Below are positions 43,707 through 51,302 of a stretch of 64,000 bases of DNA, one piece after another; position 1 is the stretch's first letter; the number at the start of each line of letters is the position of its first letter. This DNA is from Actinobacillus genomosp. 1 (GTDB lineage: Bacteria > Pseudomonadota > Gammaproteobacteria > Enterobacterales > Pasteurellaceae), in NCBI RefSeq assembly GCF_029774175.1, contig NZ_CP103834.1:1977001-2041000 (forward strand), read 5' to 3'. The notes under the pieces are model-generated. The model was not told where the DNA came from. It was given only the letters and a program-made list of their open reading frames with translations, and did not search any database. The position numbers were made by a program, and so were the translations under genes.

Positions 43707-43733
43707 AATGTGCGGCAATTGACCGCACTTTTT
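43707..43733 (+). terminator. Hin-type USS-based hairpin after the lipoprotein gene
   Basis: GTGCGG (43710-43715) pairs with CCGCAC (43723-43728), followed by five T. The right arm contains an exact ACCGCACTT (43722-43730), so this terminator uses the Haemophilus-type uptake sequence instead of the Actinobacillus type. Confidence 0.6.
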
Positions 43734-43739
43734 ATATCT

Positions 43740-44195
43740 ATGAGAATGAAAAAACATATTTATTGTAAGCATCAATCTGAGTATGAGATTCAGTTCTTTG
43801 ATGTAGATTCAATGAACATTATGTGGCATGGACATTATGTGAAATATCTGGAAATGGCTCGTTGTGCCTTTTTGGAAGAAATTAATTATACCTATGATGT
43901 TATGCGTCAAAATGGTTTTGCCTATCCGATCGTGGCACTGGATTTAAAATATGTCAAACCGGCACTCTTTCGCCAAAAAATTAGAGTGGAACTTGCATTA
44001 ATTGAATATGAAAGTTGTATTCGTTTTGATTATATTATTGTTGATGCGCTAACGGGCGAAAAGTTAACGAAAGGTTCAACGACACAAATGGCAATAGAGA
44101 TTGAGAGTCGAGAAACACAATTTGAAACACCGTTATCATGGCGAGGTGCTGTGCAAAATTTTGAGGGTTTTCGACCGCTTGTAGGGGAATGTTAA
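43740..44195 (+). CDS. 4-hydroxybenzoyl-CoA-type thioesterase (ApeK-like)
   Basis: A 151-residue hotdog thioesterase of the YbgC/4HBT type: EIQFFDVDSMNIMWHGHYVKYLEMARCAFLEE, with the catalytic Asp region near residue 21 and LDLKYVKPALFRQKIRVELAL following. In APE systems this gene may free or transfer the finished chain. Its ATG lies 6 bp past the USS hairpin. Its stop overlaps the LolA-like start (TAATG). Confidence 0.82.
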   Translation: MRMKKHIYCKHQSEYEIQFFDVDSMNIMWHGHYVKYLEMARCAFLEEINYTYDVMRQNGFAYPIVALDLKYVKPALFRQKIRVELALIEYESCIRFDYIIVDALTGEKLTKGSTTQMAIEIESRETQFETPLSWRGAVQNFEGFRPLVGEC

Positions 44196-44779
44196 TGAAA
44201 AAATATTTGCTTTTATTTTTACTTTTCTTTAGTCCGCTTTCATGGGGTTTCTCTCAAACTGAGCTGATTCGACAATTACAAAAACCTCAATCTGTACAAG
44301 GTGATTTTATCCAGCAGCGCTTTTTAAAATCTCTAGCTAAACCGATAGTCGCAACAGGAAAATTTACCTTAGTGGCACAAAAAGGACTGCTCTGGCAAAT
44401 GGAGAAACCTTTTATGAGCCAAATGAAAGTTACCTCTCAAGGGATCTCTCAATGGAACGGTTCAACTTGGGTGGCTAATTCGAGTGTGGGACAAGTAGAG
44501 CAAATCCAATTATTTTTAGGGTTGCTTAGCGGCGATATATCTGCATTATCAAGCCAATTTGATTTAAGTCTTACCGGAACCGCTTCAAATTGGCAGTTAT
44601 CGCTCAAACCAAACAGTTTATTGATGCAACAAATTTTCGAAAAAATTACTCTTGAAGGCGGTAATGTTGTGAGTTCGATCGAATTGAAAGAAAAACAAGG
44701 TGATCGAACAGTTATTCAGTTTAGCAAACATCAGCTGAACCAGCCGCTCACAGAAAGTATTTTATCAGCCCTACAATAA
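44195..44779 (+). CDS. LolA-like outer-membrane lipoprotein carrier protein (ApeL-like)
   Basis: A 194-residue periplasmic protein with a signal peptide (MKKYLLLFLLFFSPLSWGFS). The mature part shows LolA-family text: LIRQLQKPQSVQGDFIQQRFLKSLAKPIVATGKF, KGLLWQMEKPFMSQMKV and GISQWNG. It should carry the lipidic product across the periplasm. The start at 44195 has AGGGG at the right distance; ATG 44189 abuts that site. The MMPL gene follows 10 bp later. Confidence 0.83.
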   Translation: MKKYLLLFLLFFSPLSWGFSQTELIRQLQKPQSVQGDFIQQRFLKSLAKPIVATGKFTLVAQKGLLWQMEKPFMSQMKVTSQGISQWNGSTWVANSSVGQVEQIQLFLGLLSGDISALSSQFDLSLTGTASNWQLSLKPNSLLMQQIFEKITLEGGNVVSSIELKEKQGDRTVIQFSKHQLNQPLTESILSALQ

Positions 44780-44788
44780 GTAAAATTT

Positions 44789-47053
44789 ATGCAAAAAATG
44801 ACCGCTTACCGCATATCATATGCGGTATTTTTATTCGTGATTTTCACATTATTTAGCATACAAAAATTAACCTCAGAATGGTTTGAGACTGATTTGCGAT
44901 CACTTTTGCCCCAAACTCAGAAGTGGTCAAGTATCCAAATGGAAGCGGATCGCCAGCAAGAGCAACAACTCAATAGGCAAGTTATTGCGCTTATTGGACA
45001 TAAGGACGCTAAACAAGCATTTTTACTTGCTACGGAGATTAGTTCACAATGGCAAAAAAGCGGTTTATTTCAGCAAGTTTTTGTTAAAACAGAACCTAGC
45101 CTTAATCAACTTCAAGAAGAAATCCAATTATTGAAATGGGCGGTATTGCCAAAAGAAATTAGATTGCAATTATTAGAATCGCCACAAGCCTATTTTCAAA
45201 CGTATGCTGAGCAAATCGTTAATCCGTTTAAGCAAAGCCAGTTGGTTCCGTTCGAACAAGATTGGTTGGGTGTAGGGCGGTTTGTTTTACCTCAAGCTCA
45301 GCAACTGTCTAAGATGCGTTGGAATGCTGAAACAGGCATGATTTTTACGGAAAGTCAGTCCAAAACCTGGGTTCTATTGCGAGCTGAACTAAAGCAGTCC
45401 GATTTATTAAATGCTGAACAATCCTTACCAATGTTATTAGCGGAGAATCGTCAAACTGCGATAGCACTACAAGCAGAATTAAAAGTTACAGGTACATCAC
45501 TATTTGCAGCAGTAGCCAAACAACAGGCAGAAACTGAAAGCACATTAATGAGTGGCCTTGGGGTCAGCTTAACCCTTATTTTATTAATCGCTGTCTTTCG
45601 TTCGTGGCGGGTGTTATCACTTTTTATGCCTATTTTGATTGGTATGGCGACAGGAGTCGTTGCTACGGTCTTTATGTTAGGAAAAATTCATTTGCTAACA
45701 CTTGTCATCGGTACCAGCTTAGTTGGCGTACTGATTGACTTTCCGCTACATTGGTTAGCTTCTTCATTATCTGTTCGCAATTGGCAAGCAGAACAAGCGA
45801 TGAAAGATCATAAAGTGACTTTCTTAATTAGTTTAATGGTTACTTTATTTGGTTATGGTTTACTTTGGTTCACTGATTTACCAATCCTCAAACAAACGGC
45901 CCTTTTCTCTGCAGTAGCACTGGTGGCGGCAATTATCGCAACAATATTATTTTTACCACCCATGTTTGCGAGTGTGGATTTTTCTCACCGACCTCGTTTT
46001 CCGATTGATAACATTAAATTGCCGAGAATATTGGAACATAAAGGTATAAAAATATTACTCTGCTTACTCATAATCGTTGGTGTATTTCGTTCTAAATGGC
46101 AGGACGATATTCGTCAATGGGTTGCAATGCCAAATGAAATGTTACAAGAAGCACAACAAATTAGTGAATTAACTGGGATTGATTTAGGAAGCCAGTATTT
46201 CCTTATTGTTGCGGATAACGATGAACAATTATTAGGTAAAGCAGAAGTGCTATCACGGCAACTTACTGCATTAGGTCAGTCTCATCAAGCATTGAGTCAA
46301 TGGCTTAATTCCGAGCAAGAACAGCAACAATTCCAGTTGCAATTGAGTGCAAAAATTCAACCGCTTGCATATCAACCGCTAATTGAATTGGGAGTGGAGA
46401 GCGAGGAAATAATACAATCTATTCATCAATTACAAAGACAATCGCCGGTTTCTTTACAGCAAGCCTTAAATACAACTTTGGGACAAGGGTGGAAAACACT
46501 CTATCTTGGTAAATTGAATTCGAATCAAGTTGCAACTTTAATTAAAATTAAACAGATAAAGAATGCTGAAAATTTATCTGCATTGGCAAATAACAAAGAT
46601 ATCTTTTGGCAAGATAAACGTACTTACTTAAATCAGGCATTTCAGCAGACACGGAATGATGCCGCTTTATTAAAAGGTATATCGTTTTTACTTGCAGGCG
46701 TAGCGTTGTGGCGTTTATTCGGACGAAAATCGACAGTGACAATATTAGTACCTCCTATCATAGCGGTTATAGTAACGGTTGCAACATTCGGTTGGCTCTC
46801 CTTACCAATCACGTTATTTACGATGTTCGGTTTATTGTTGGTTTCCGCAATTGGCATTGATTATACGGTTTATATGCAATATTCAGCTGAAAATTTAGCT
46901 ACAAAAATAACTGCGATTTTGTTAGCAGCGACAACAACCATGATTTCTTTCTGTCTGTTGGCGTTTAGTACCACACCTGCAGTAGCAAGTTTCGGCTTAA
47001 GTGTGAGTATTGGTCTTGGTATATGTGTCGGTATTATTTTTATGCAAAAATAA
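44789..47053 (+). CDS. MMPL/RND-family exporter of the APE cluster (ApeM-like)
   Basis: A 754-residue inner-membrane protein in two repeats, each with one membrane segment, a periplasmic loop and five more segments: N-terminal YAVFLFVIFTLFSIQKL, then LGVSLTLILLIAVFRSWRVL onwards; second repeat from IKILLCLLIIVGVFRSKW, with LLVSAIGIDYTVYMQYSAENL matching the MMPL core. It probably flips or exports the polyene lipid and hands it to the LolA-like carrier. Last island gene; it ends 33 bp before the rplJ promoter. In E. coli-type clusters the lipoprotein gene would follow here. Confidence 0.85.
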   Translation: MQKMTAYRISYAVFLFVIFTLFSIQKLTSEWFETDLRSLLPQTQKWSSIQMEADRQQEQQLNRQVIALIGHKDAKQAFLLATEISSQWQKSGLFQQVFVKTEPSLNQLQEEIQLLKWAVLPKEIRLQLLESPQAYFQTYAEQIVNPFKQSQLVPFEQDWLGVGRFVLPQAQQLSKMRWNAETGMIFTESQSKTWVLLRAELKQSDLLNAEQSLPMLLAENRQTAIALQAELKVTGTSLFAAVAKQQAETESTLMSGLGVSLTLILLIAVFRSWRVLSLFMPILIGMATGVVATVFMLGKIHLLTLVIGTSLVGVLIDFPLHWLASSLSVRNWQAEQAMKDHKVTFLISLMVTLFGYGLLWFTDLPILKQTALFSAVALVAAIIATILFLPPMFASVDFSHRPRFPIDNIKLPRILEHKGIKILLCLLIIVGVFRSKWQDDIRQWVAMPNEMLQEAQQISELTGIDLGSQYFLIVADNDEQLLGKAEVLSRQLTALGQSHQALSQWLNSEQEQQQFQLQLSAKIQPLAYQPLIELGVESEEIIQSIHQLQRQSPVSLQQALNTTLGQGWKTLYLGKLNSNQVATLIKIKQIKNAENLSALANNKDIFWQDKRTYLNQAFQQTRNDAALLKGISFLLAGVALWRLFGRKSTVTILVPPIIAVIVTVATFGWLSLPITLFTMFGLLLVSAIGIDYTVYMQYSAENLATKITAILLAATTTMISFCLLAFSTTPAVASFGLSVSIGLGICVGIIFMQK

Positions 47054-47085
47054 AGTATACTTTAGTGAATCCAAATAAATTCCAC

Positions 47086-47114
47086 TTTACACGTTTAAAA
47101 AATCAGCGTAGAAT
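47086..47114 (+). promoter_or_regulatory. rplJL promoter
   Basis: TTTACA at 47086-47091, 17-bp spacer, TAGAAT at 47109-47114. The -10 equals that of rplK. Its presence just past the MMPL stop means rplJL is independent of the island. Confidence 0.72.
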
Positions 47115-47157
47115 TCCTAACCTATTTTGCATTATCGCAAATATTGATGGTGCTTGC

Positions 47158-47300
47158 CTATCAAGCCCCGTCCAAGACCGTAGGTGAAATGATGTTAATC
47201 ATCTCTTAATTTGGCCTACGTAGATGGTGAACAGACAGACTTTTCTGCTTCTGGACACCTTAGGCTCAGAAGATTGCTACTTGCAATGCAAGCGGTGAGT
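47158..47300 (+). promoter_or_regulatory. Ribosomal protein L10 leader
   Basis: The stretch CCGTCCAAGACCGTAGGTG (from about 47168) and the pairing partner GGCCTACGTAGATGGTGA (from about 47213) match the L10 leader of gamma-proteobacteria. There L10 or the L10-L12 complex binds to repress translation of rplJL. The region between promoter and rplJ (about 240 nt) has the expected length. Confidence 0.75.
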
Positions 47301-47356
47301 TTTTTGAGGTTTTTTGTAAATTCCACTTTAGTGGAGTGTATCAGGAGCTAAAACCA

Positions 47357-47848
47357 ATGGCATTAAATCTTCAAGACAAACAAGCGATTGTTGCTGAAGT
47401 AAACGAAGCTGCCAAAGGTGCCCTTTCAGCTGTTGTTGCGGATTCTCGCGGCGTAACAGTTGAGAAAATGACTGAGTTACGTAAATCTGCTCGTGAAGCT
47501 GGTGTAACAATGCGTGTTGTACGTAATACTTTATTACGTCGTGCGGTTGAAGGCACAGAATTCGAGTGCTTAAAAGATACGTTTACCGGTCCGACTCTTA
47601 TCGCATTCTCTCACGAACACCCGGGCGCAGCAGCTCGTTTATTCGCTGAATTTGCGAAAACAAACAAAGAGTTTGAACTTAAAGGTGCAGCCTTTGAAGG
47701 TAAAGTACAAGATGTAGAATTCTTAGCTACATTACCAACTTACGAAGAAGCAATTGCACGTTTAATGGGCACAATGAAAGAAGCTGCGGCAGGCAAACTT
47801 GTTCGCACTCTTGCGGCATTACGCGACAAATTACAAGAAGCTGCATAA
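47357..47848 (+). CDS. rplJ: 50S ribosomal protein L10
   Basis: A 163-residue stalk-base protein. Typical text includes LNLQDKQAIVAEVNEAAKGALSAVVADSRGV, the VTMRVVRNTLLRRAVEG segment and the C-terminal L12-binding helix RTLAALRDKLQEAA. The ATG at 47357 has AGGAG 9 bp upstream. An in-frame GTG at 47336 is less likely. It binds its own leader RNA together with L7/L12. Confidence 0.97.
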   Translation: MALNLQDKQAIVAEVNEAAKGALSAVVADSRGVTVEKMTELRKSAREAGVTMRVVRNTLLRRAVEGTEFECLKDTFTGPTLIAFSHEHPGAAARLFAEFAKTNKEFELKGAAFEGKVQDVEFLATLPTYEEAIARLMGTMKEAAAGKLVRTLAALRDKLQEAA

Positions 47849-47908
47849 TTTTTTGCAGAAAACTTCTTAACTCGTTTAACAACTTATTTACTTTAGGAAT
47901 TGATTGTC

Positions 47909-48274
47909 ATGTCATTAACTAACGAACAAATCATTGAAGCGATCGCTTCTAAATCAGTATCAGAAATCGTTGAATTAATCGCAGCGATGGAAGAAAAATT
48001 CGGTGTTTCAGCTGCAGCAGCAGTAGCGGCAGCAGCTCCAGCAGCAGCGGCAGCAGAAGAAAAAACTGAGTTTGATGTAATCCTTGCAGAAGCAGGCGCA
48101 AACAAAGTTGCAGTAATCAAAGCAGTACGTGGTGCAACAGGTTTAGGCTTAAAAGAAGCTAAAGACTTAGTTGAATCTGCACCAGCAGCATTAAAAGAAG
48201 GCATCTCTAAACCAGAAGCTGAAGCACTTAAAAAAGAATTAGAAGAAGCTGGCGCGAAAGTAGAAATCAAATAA
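47909..48274 (+). CDS. rplL: 50S ribosomal protein L7/L12
   Basis: A 121-residue acidic stalk protein: N-terminal dimerisation part, alanine-rich hinge (about residues 36-52) and the C-terminal domain with VIKAVRGATGLGLKEAKDLVESAP for factor binding. The start at 47909 follows TTTAGGAATTG. A terminator follows; rpoB is 4.2 kb further on. Confidence 0.98.
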   Translation: MSLTNEQIIEAIASKSVSEIVELIAAMEEKFGVSAAAAVAAAAPAAAAAEEKTEFDVILAEAGANKVAVIKAVRGATGLGLKEAKDLVESAPAALKEGISKPEAEALKKELEEAGAKVEIK

Positions 48275-48311
48275 TTTTTGATTTAACTTTTCCAGAACTT
48301 CAAGTTCAACA

Positions 48312-48341
48312 AAACCCCGATGGAAACATCGGGGTTTTTGC
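48312..48341 (+). terminator. Terminator after rplL (copy 1 of a 30-bp duplicated element)
   Basis: AACCCCGATG-GAAA-CATCGGGGTT followed by TTT. The same 30 bp occur exactly after hipA at 49974-50003. Confidence 0.9.
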
Positions 48342-48397
48342 GTTTTAGAGATATGTTTAATTACTTAAATTGATAAGTATGTAATGATTTGATATGA

Positions 48398-48438
48398 TTT
48401 TATCAATTTTTAATTTAAAAGGTTTATTTTTGATAAAA
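48398..48438. promoter_or_regulatory. Probable HipB operator pair upstream of hipBA
   Basis: TTTTATCAA at 48398-48406 and its inverse TTGATAAAA at 48430-48438 form a 9-bp inverted repeat around the likely promoter and start site. A related TTGATAAG lies at about 48370. HipB-type antitoxins repress their own operons from such sites. Confidence 0.45.
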
Positions 48439-48710
48439 TGTTGTCACTTTATGATGATGTAGATACGCAAAAGTTACTTGCGGAATATCTTAAAAAGAAA
48501 CGTAAGCAAGCAAAATTATCTCGTAAAAAACTCGCAGAGAGATCAGCAGTACCGGAAGCAACTATTCGCCATTTTGAAACAACTTACCAAATCTCGTTAC
48601 GCCAATTTTTAGCATTATGGTTAGTATTAGATAAAATGGATCGGTTGGTCGAATTAACTAAAGAGTATCCTCAGTTACCCAGAACAATAGCGGAGGTATT
48701 ACGTGGTTAA
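48438..48710 (+). CDS. HipB-like XRE-family antitoxin
   Basis: A 90-residue DNA-binding protein with a helix-turn-helix: LAEYLKKKRKQAKLSRKKLAERSAVPEATIRHFETTYQISLRQFLALWLVL (about residues 15-65). It lies directly upstream of a HipA-like gene with an 8-bp overlap, the standard layout of a type II toxin-antitoxin pair. No good ribosome site is visible for the chosen ATG, so the start is less sure. Confidence 0.82.
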   Translation: MLSLYDDVDTQKLLAEYLKKKRKQAKLSRKKLAERSAVPEATIRHFETTYQISLRQFLALWLVLDKMDRLVELTKEYPQLPRTIAEVLRG

Positions 48711-49971
48711 AATTATGCCAACGAAACAACTTACCGTTTATCGAACATTAATGGATGGTAGGAAAATCCGAGTAGGTGAGCTTGCAGAAAATAAACAAGG
48801 GATTTTTTTTGCTTACGATACGAATTATTTATCCAACTATCCAAATCTTTCCCCTTTTAAATTAGAAAAAACTACAGCGTTGCAACTTGCCCCTGTTTCA
48901 CCTCACGATGGCTTGCACGGTGTATTTGCAGATAGTTTACCTGACGGTTGGGGATTACTATTACAAGATCGTTTTTTCGAAGCAAATCAGCTAAATTTGT
49001 ATCAAATATCACCGCTTGATCGCCTTGCTTTTGTTGGTGATACAGGTATTGGTGCTTTATCCTTTGAGCCGGTCAATCATCAATCTCAATATGAAGAAGA
49101 AACAAATTTGTTTGAGCTAGGCAGAAATGCACAGCAAATTTTTGAAGGTCGAACAGATGAGGTATTACAAACACTTTTACAAGCGGGAAGTTCCGGAGGA
49201 GCAAGACCAAAGGCACAGATTTTTATGTCAGAGGCTAACCCACAAATTTGTAGAACTCAAGCCTTGCCCGAAGATGATGCTTGGATTGTGAAATTTACAG
49301 CGAAATCTTTACCTCTCAAACATGAAGAAGGATTACTGGAGGTGGTATACCTTTCAATGGCACAAAAGGCTGGGTTAAAACCGGTTAAATGGAAATTATT
49401 GGAACAAGGGCAATTTTATTGGCTTGCGGTAAAACGTTTTGATTACGTTTCCGGATCTTTTGGGAGAGTACATACGCATACATTATGCGGTTTACTTGAT
49501 GCGAGTTATCGAATGCCCTCGATTGATTATTTCGGACTGATCAAAGCAACGAAAGTATTATGTCAATCTCGAGTGGCAAGCCAATTACAATTTTGTCGCG
49601 CAATGTTTAATTTATTTAGTTTGAACCAAGATGATCACTCAAAAAACTGGTCATTCGTACAAGATGAACAGGGAGCATGGCAACCGTCTTTAGCGTATGA
49701 TATTACCTATAGTCCACTTAGGCACGGTCAGCATTCGATGGGATTTAGGCAATATGGTAAAGCTCCGCCACTAAATATTATTCAAGAGCTAGCAGAAGTG
49801 GCAGGCTTTAATCATTGGAATGAGGCGAAAACAGCTATTCAAGAAGTCGTGGAGAGTATCGCTGATTTTTCAGAAATCGCTAAAACATTTCCGATCACTC
49901 AGCAGACGGTAACAAAAATTCAACGACATTTAGATTTAGCTTGGCAAGAAAATAAGCTGCTTTGTAGTTAA
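48703..49971 (+). CDS. HipA-like serine/threonine kinase toxin
   Basis: A 422-residue protein with the HipA N-subdomain (GELAENKQGIFFAYD, LSPFKLE, GLHGVFADSLPDGWG, LAFVGDTGIGALSF) and the kinase core: glycine-rich LLQAGSSGGARPKAQIFMS, catalytic loop LNQDDHSKNWSF and metal motif LAYDITYSP. HipA family kinases phosphorylate tRNA-synthetase targets such as GltX and cause dormancy. The GTG at 48703 has GGAGG 6 bp upstream; ATG 48715 is the alternative. The pair sits between two identical terminators. Confidence 0.87.
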   Translation: MVKIMPTKQLTVYRTLMDGRKIRVGELAENKQGIFFAYDTNYLSNYPNLSPFKLEKTTALQLAPVSPHDGLHGVFADSLPDGWGLLLQDRFFEANQLNLYQISPLDRLAFVGDTGIGALSFEPVNHQSQYEEETNLFELGRNAQQIFEGRTDEVLQTLLQAGSSGGARPKAQIFMSEANPQICRTQALPEDDAWIVKFTAKSLPLKHEEGLLEVVYLSMAQKAGLKPVKWKLLEQGQFYWLAVKRFDYVSGSFGRVHTHTLCGLLDASYRMPSIDYFGLIKATKVLCQSRVASQLQFCRAMFNLFSLNQDDHSKNWSFVQDEQGAWQPSLAYDITYSPLRHGQHSMGFRQYGKAPPLNIIQELAEVAGFNHWNEAKTAIQEVVESIADFSEIAKTFPITQQTVTKIQRHLDLAWQENKLLCS

Positions 49972-49973
49972 GT

Positions 49974-50003
49974 AAACCCCGATGGAAACATCGGGGTTTT
50001 TGC
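49974..50003 (+). terminator. Terminator after hipA (copy 2 of the rplL terminator)
   Basis: Exact 30-bp copy of 48312-48341. Flanking bases differ after the T run (GCGTTTTA versus GCATTTTT). Confidence 0.88.
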
Positions 50004-50056
50004 ATTTTTAGAAGTTAAAAAGCTATAAATGTTTGCGCATTAATTAATCAATTTTT

Positions 50057-50098
50057 CTAGGAGTATACTCCTAGATGCTTTAGCTTTACAGCTAAAGC
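50057..50098. repeat. Two adjacent perfect palindromes
   Basis: CTAGGAGTATACTCCTAG (50057-50074) is an 18-bp perfect palindrome. GCTTTAGC-N6-GCTAAAGC (50077-50098) is a perfect 8-bp stem. They lie just upstream of the leader shared with the gene at 50973. Confidence 0.7.
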
Positions 50099-50129
50099 AA
50101 TCCCCTTTGCCAAACTAAAATTCTTTTGT

Positions 50130-50348
50130 ATGGAGGAAAATGAGACTTTTTATATTACGTTTGATGAGCGTTTACTAGACTATTTGAAAAATAGCGATGC
50201 TCAAACACATTTTGTCAGTTTTGTAGAAGTAGAGAATGAAGTTGATATTCCTACGGCATTGTCCATGAAAATTAAGAAATCTGATCGCCATCAAATTTCT
50301 TCAAAGCCATTTAAAATTAAATCTTATTCTGAAGAAGTAAATACATAG
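50130..50348 (+). CDS. Small protein of unknown function
   Basis: A 72-residue charged protein (MEENETFYITFDERLLDYL at the start). I do not recognise it. Start doubtful: the ATG at 50130 overlaps GGAGG (50132-50136), which in the similar leader at 50930-50972 serves as ribosome site for a downstream ATG. Here that next ATG (50140) opens a 12-codon frame only. It may be the start-shifted or remnant form of a once longer gene. Confidence 0.4.
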   Translation: MEENETFYITFDERLLDYLKNSDAQTHFVSFVEVENEVDIPTALSMKIKKSDRHQISSKPFKIKSYSEEVNT

Positions 50349-50358
50349 GAAAACAACC

Positions 50359-50898
50359 ATGAAATTTAGAAATGTATTAATTGTTATATTATCAGCAATT
50401 GTCACTATGGGGAGTACAGAAGCTAAGAAATTATCGGAAGCGTATATTGAAGAGATGTCTAAGCAATTAACAGATGCTAGTGAACGGGGGGACTATAATC
50501 AATTTATTAAAATTGCGGAAGATGTAATTAAAGATACTGATGGAGAAATTCAAGAAATTTTACTTAAAGGCACTTTGTATAATTTATATCAAGGTAAGTG
50601 TGGTGAGAATGTGCTTAGTAATGGCTTCCCTTATTTTTACAAACCTAGTGATGAGAATAGAGCTAAATGTTTAGCTGTATTAAATAAAGAGAAAACGATT
50701 AATACATTAGAAGAGTTAGTAGAAGATTTAGAAGAATTTATAGCGGCTAATAAAGGTTCTCAGGAACAAATAGTTTGGGCATATACTCAGCTTGTATATT
50801 CTGCAGAAACGTTAGAACGAATATATTCTGGTGAAGATTCTTCTCGATCGGAACGATATAGAAAAATTAAAGAAGAATATGAAGATTTAAGAAAGTAA
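50359..50898 (+). CDS. Exported protein of unknown function
   Basis: A 179-residue protein with a short signal peptide (MKFRNVLIVILSAIVTMGSTEAKK, likely cut after TEA). The mature part is helical and acidic, with a KCGENVLSNGFPYFYKPSDENRAKCLAVL segment whose two cysteines may pair, and a C-terminal part that looks like helical repeats (LEELVEDLEEFIAANKGSQEQIVWAYTQLVYSAETLERIY). It has RBS AGGAAA. Similar layout to the Sel1-like gene downstream, so it may belong to the same family of secreted repeat proteins. Confidence 0.65.
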   Translation: MKFRNVLIVILSAIVTMGSTEAKKLSEAYIEEMSKQLTDASERGDYNQFIKIAEDVIKDTDGEIQEILLKGTLYNLYQGKCGENVLSNGFPYFYKPSDENRAKCLAVLNKEKTINTLEELVEDLEEFIAANKGSQEQIVWAYTQLVYSAETLERIYSGEDSSRSERYRKIKEEYEDLRK

Positions 50899-50972
50899 AT
50901 TCTAGGTCTTTCAGATTTCTAGCTAAAACATCCCCTTTGTCAAAAATAAAATTCTTTTATATGGAGTAAAAA

Positions 50973-51287
50973 ATGAATGAACTAGAAAAACTCAAATTTG
51001 ATGCTCAAGAGAAGTTGCAACAAATTGAAGCATTTAAGTTTGAATTATTAGGTTTTCTAAATGATTGGGAATCAAAAATCCGACTTTATTTGACTAAAAA
51101 TCCCATAGAGCGTACAGAACAAGATTTTTGTTCTTTAATAGAGGCGATTGAAAACCGAGATGGTTTTCTTTCAATTTATCTTAATATTCTGGAGAAAAGT
51201 TTTGCTACTACTCCAGCTCCTACAAGTTATGAGGAATATCTCAAAATGGCTTTGGAGGATTATAATTTTGACTGGCGTATGAGATAG
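50973..51287 (+). CDS. Small cytoplasmic protein of unknown function
   Basis: A 104-residue helical acidic protein with no signal peptide: FDAQEKLQQIEAFKFELLGFLNDWESKIRLYL, then EQDFCSLIEAIENRDGFLSIYLNILEK. It has ATGGAG as ribosome site and a leader similar to that at 50101-50140. Size, charge and place next to exported proteins recall immunity proteins, but nothing here proves that. Confidence 0.55.
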   Translation: MNELEKLKFDAQEKLQQIEAFKFELLGFLNDWESKIRLYLTKNPIERTEQDFCSLIEAIENRDGFLSIYLNILEKSFATTPAPTSYEEYLKMALEDYNFDWRMR

Positions 51288-51302
51288 TGATGAGGTAGAA
51301 GG

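Larger units (their letters stand above)
16218..43730. repeat. Dispersed Hin-type uptake sequences within the island
   Basis: Exact AAGTGCGGT or ACCGCACTT at 16218, 18202, 18842, 22011, 24405, 27552, 35154 and 43722 (start positions). I saw no exact copy in the other 30 kb of the window, where the Actinobacillus-type ACAAGCGGT is used; the latter also occurs in the island (for example 17159, 36637, 40231). Confidence 0.75.

Noticed and set aside
13785..47356. Prophage or ICE origin for the island
   Set aside because: No integrase, tRNA gene, phage structural gene, conjugation gene or flanking att repeat is visible.
50130..50348. Gene at 50130 as antitoxin partner of the gene at 50359
   Set aside because: The downstream protein has a signal peptide, so a simple cytoplasmic toxin-antitoxin pair is not supported.
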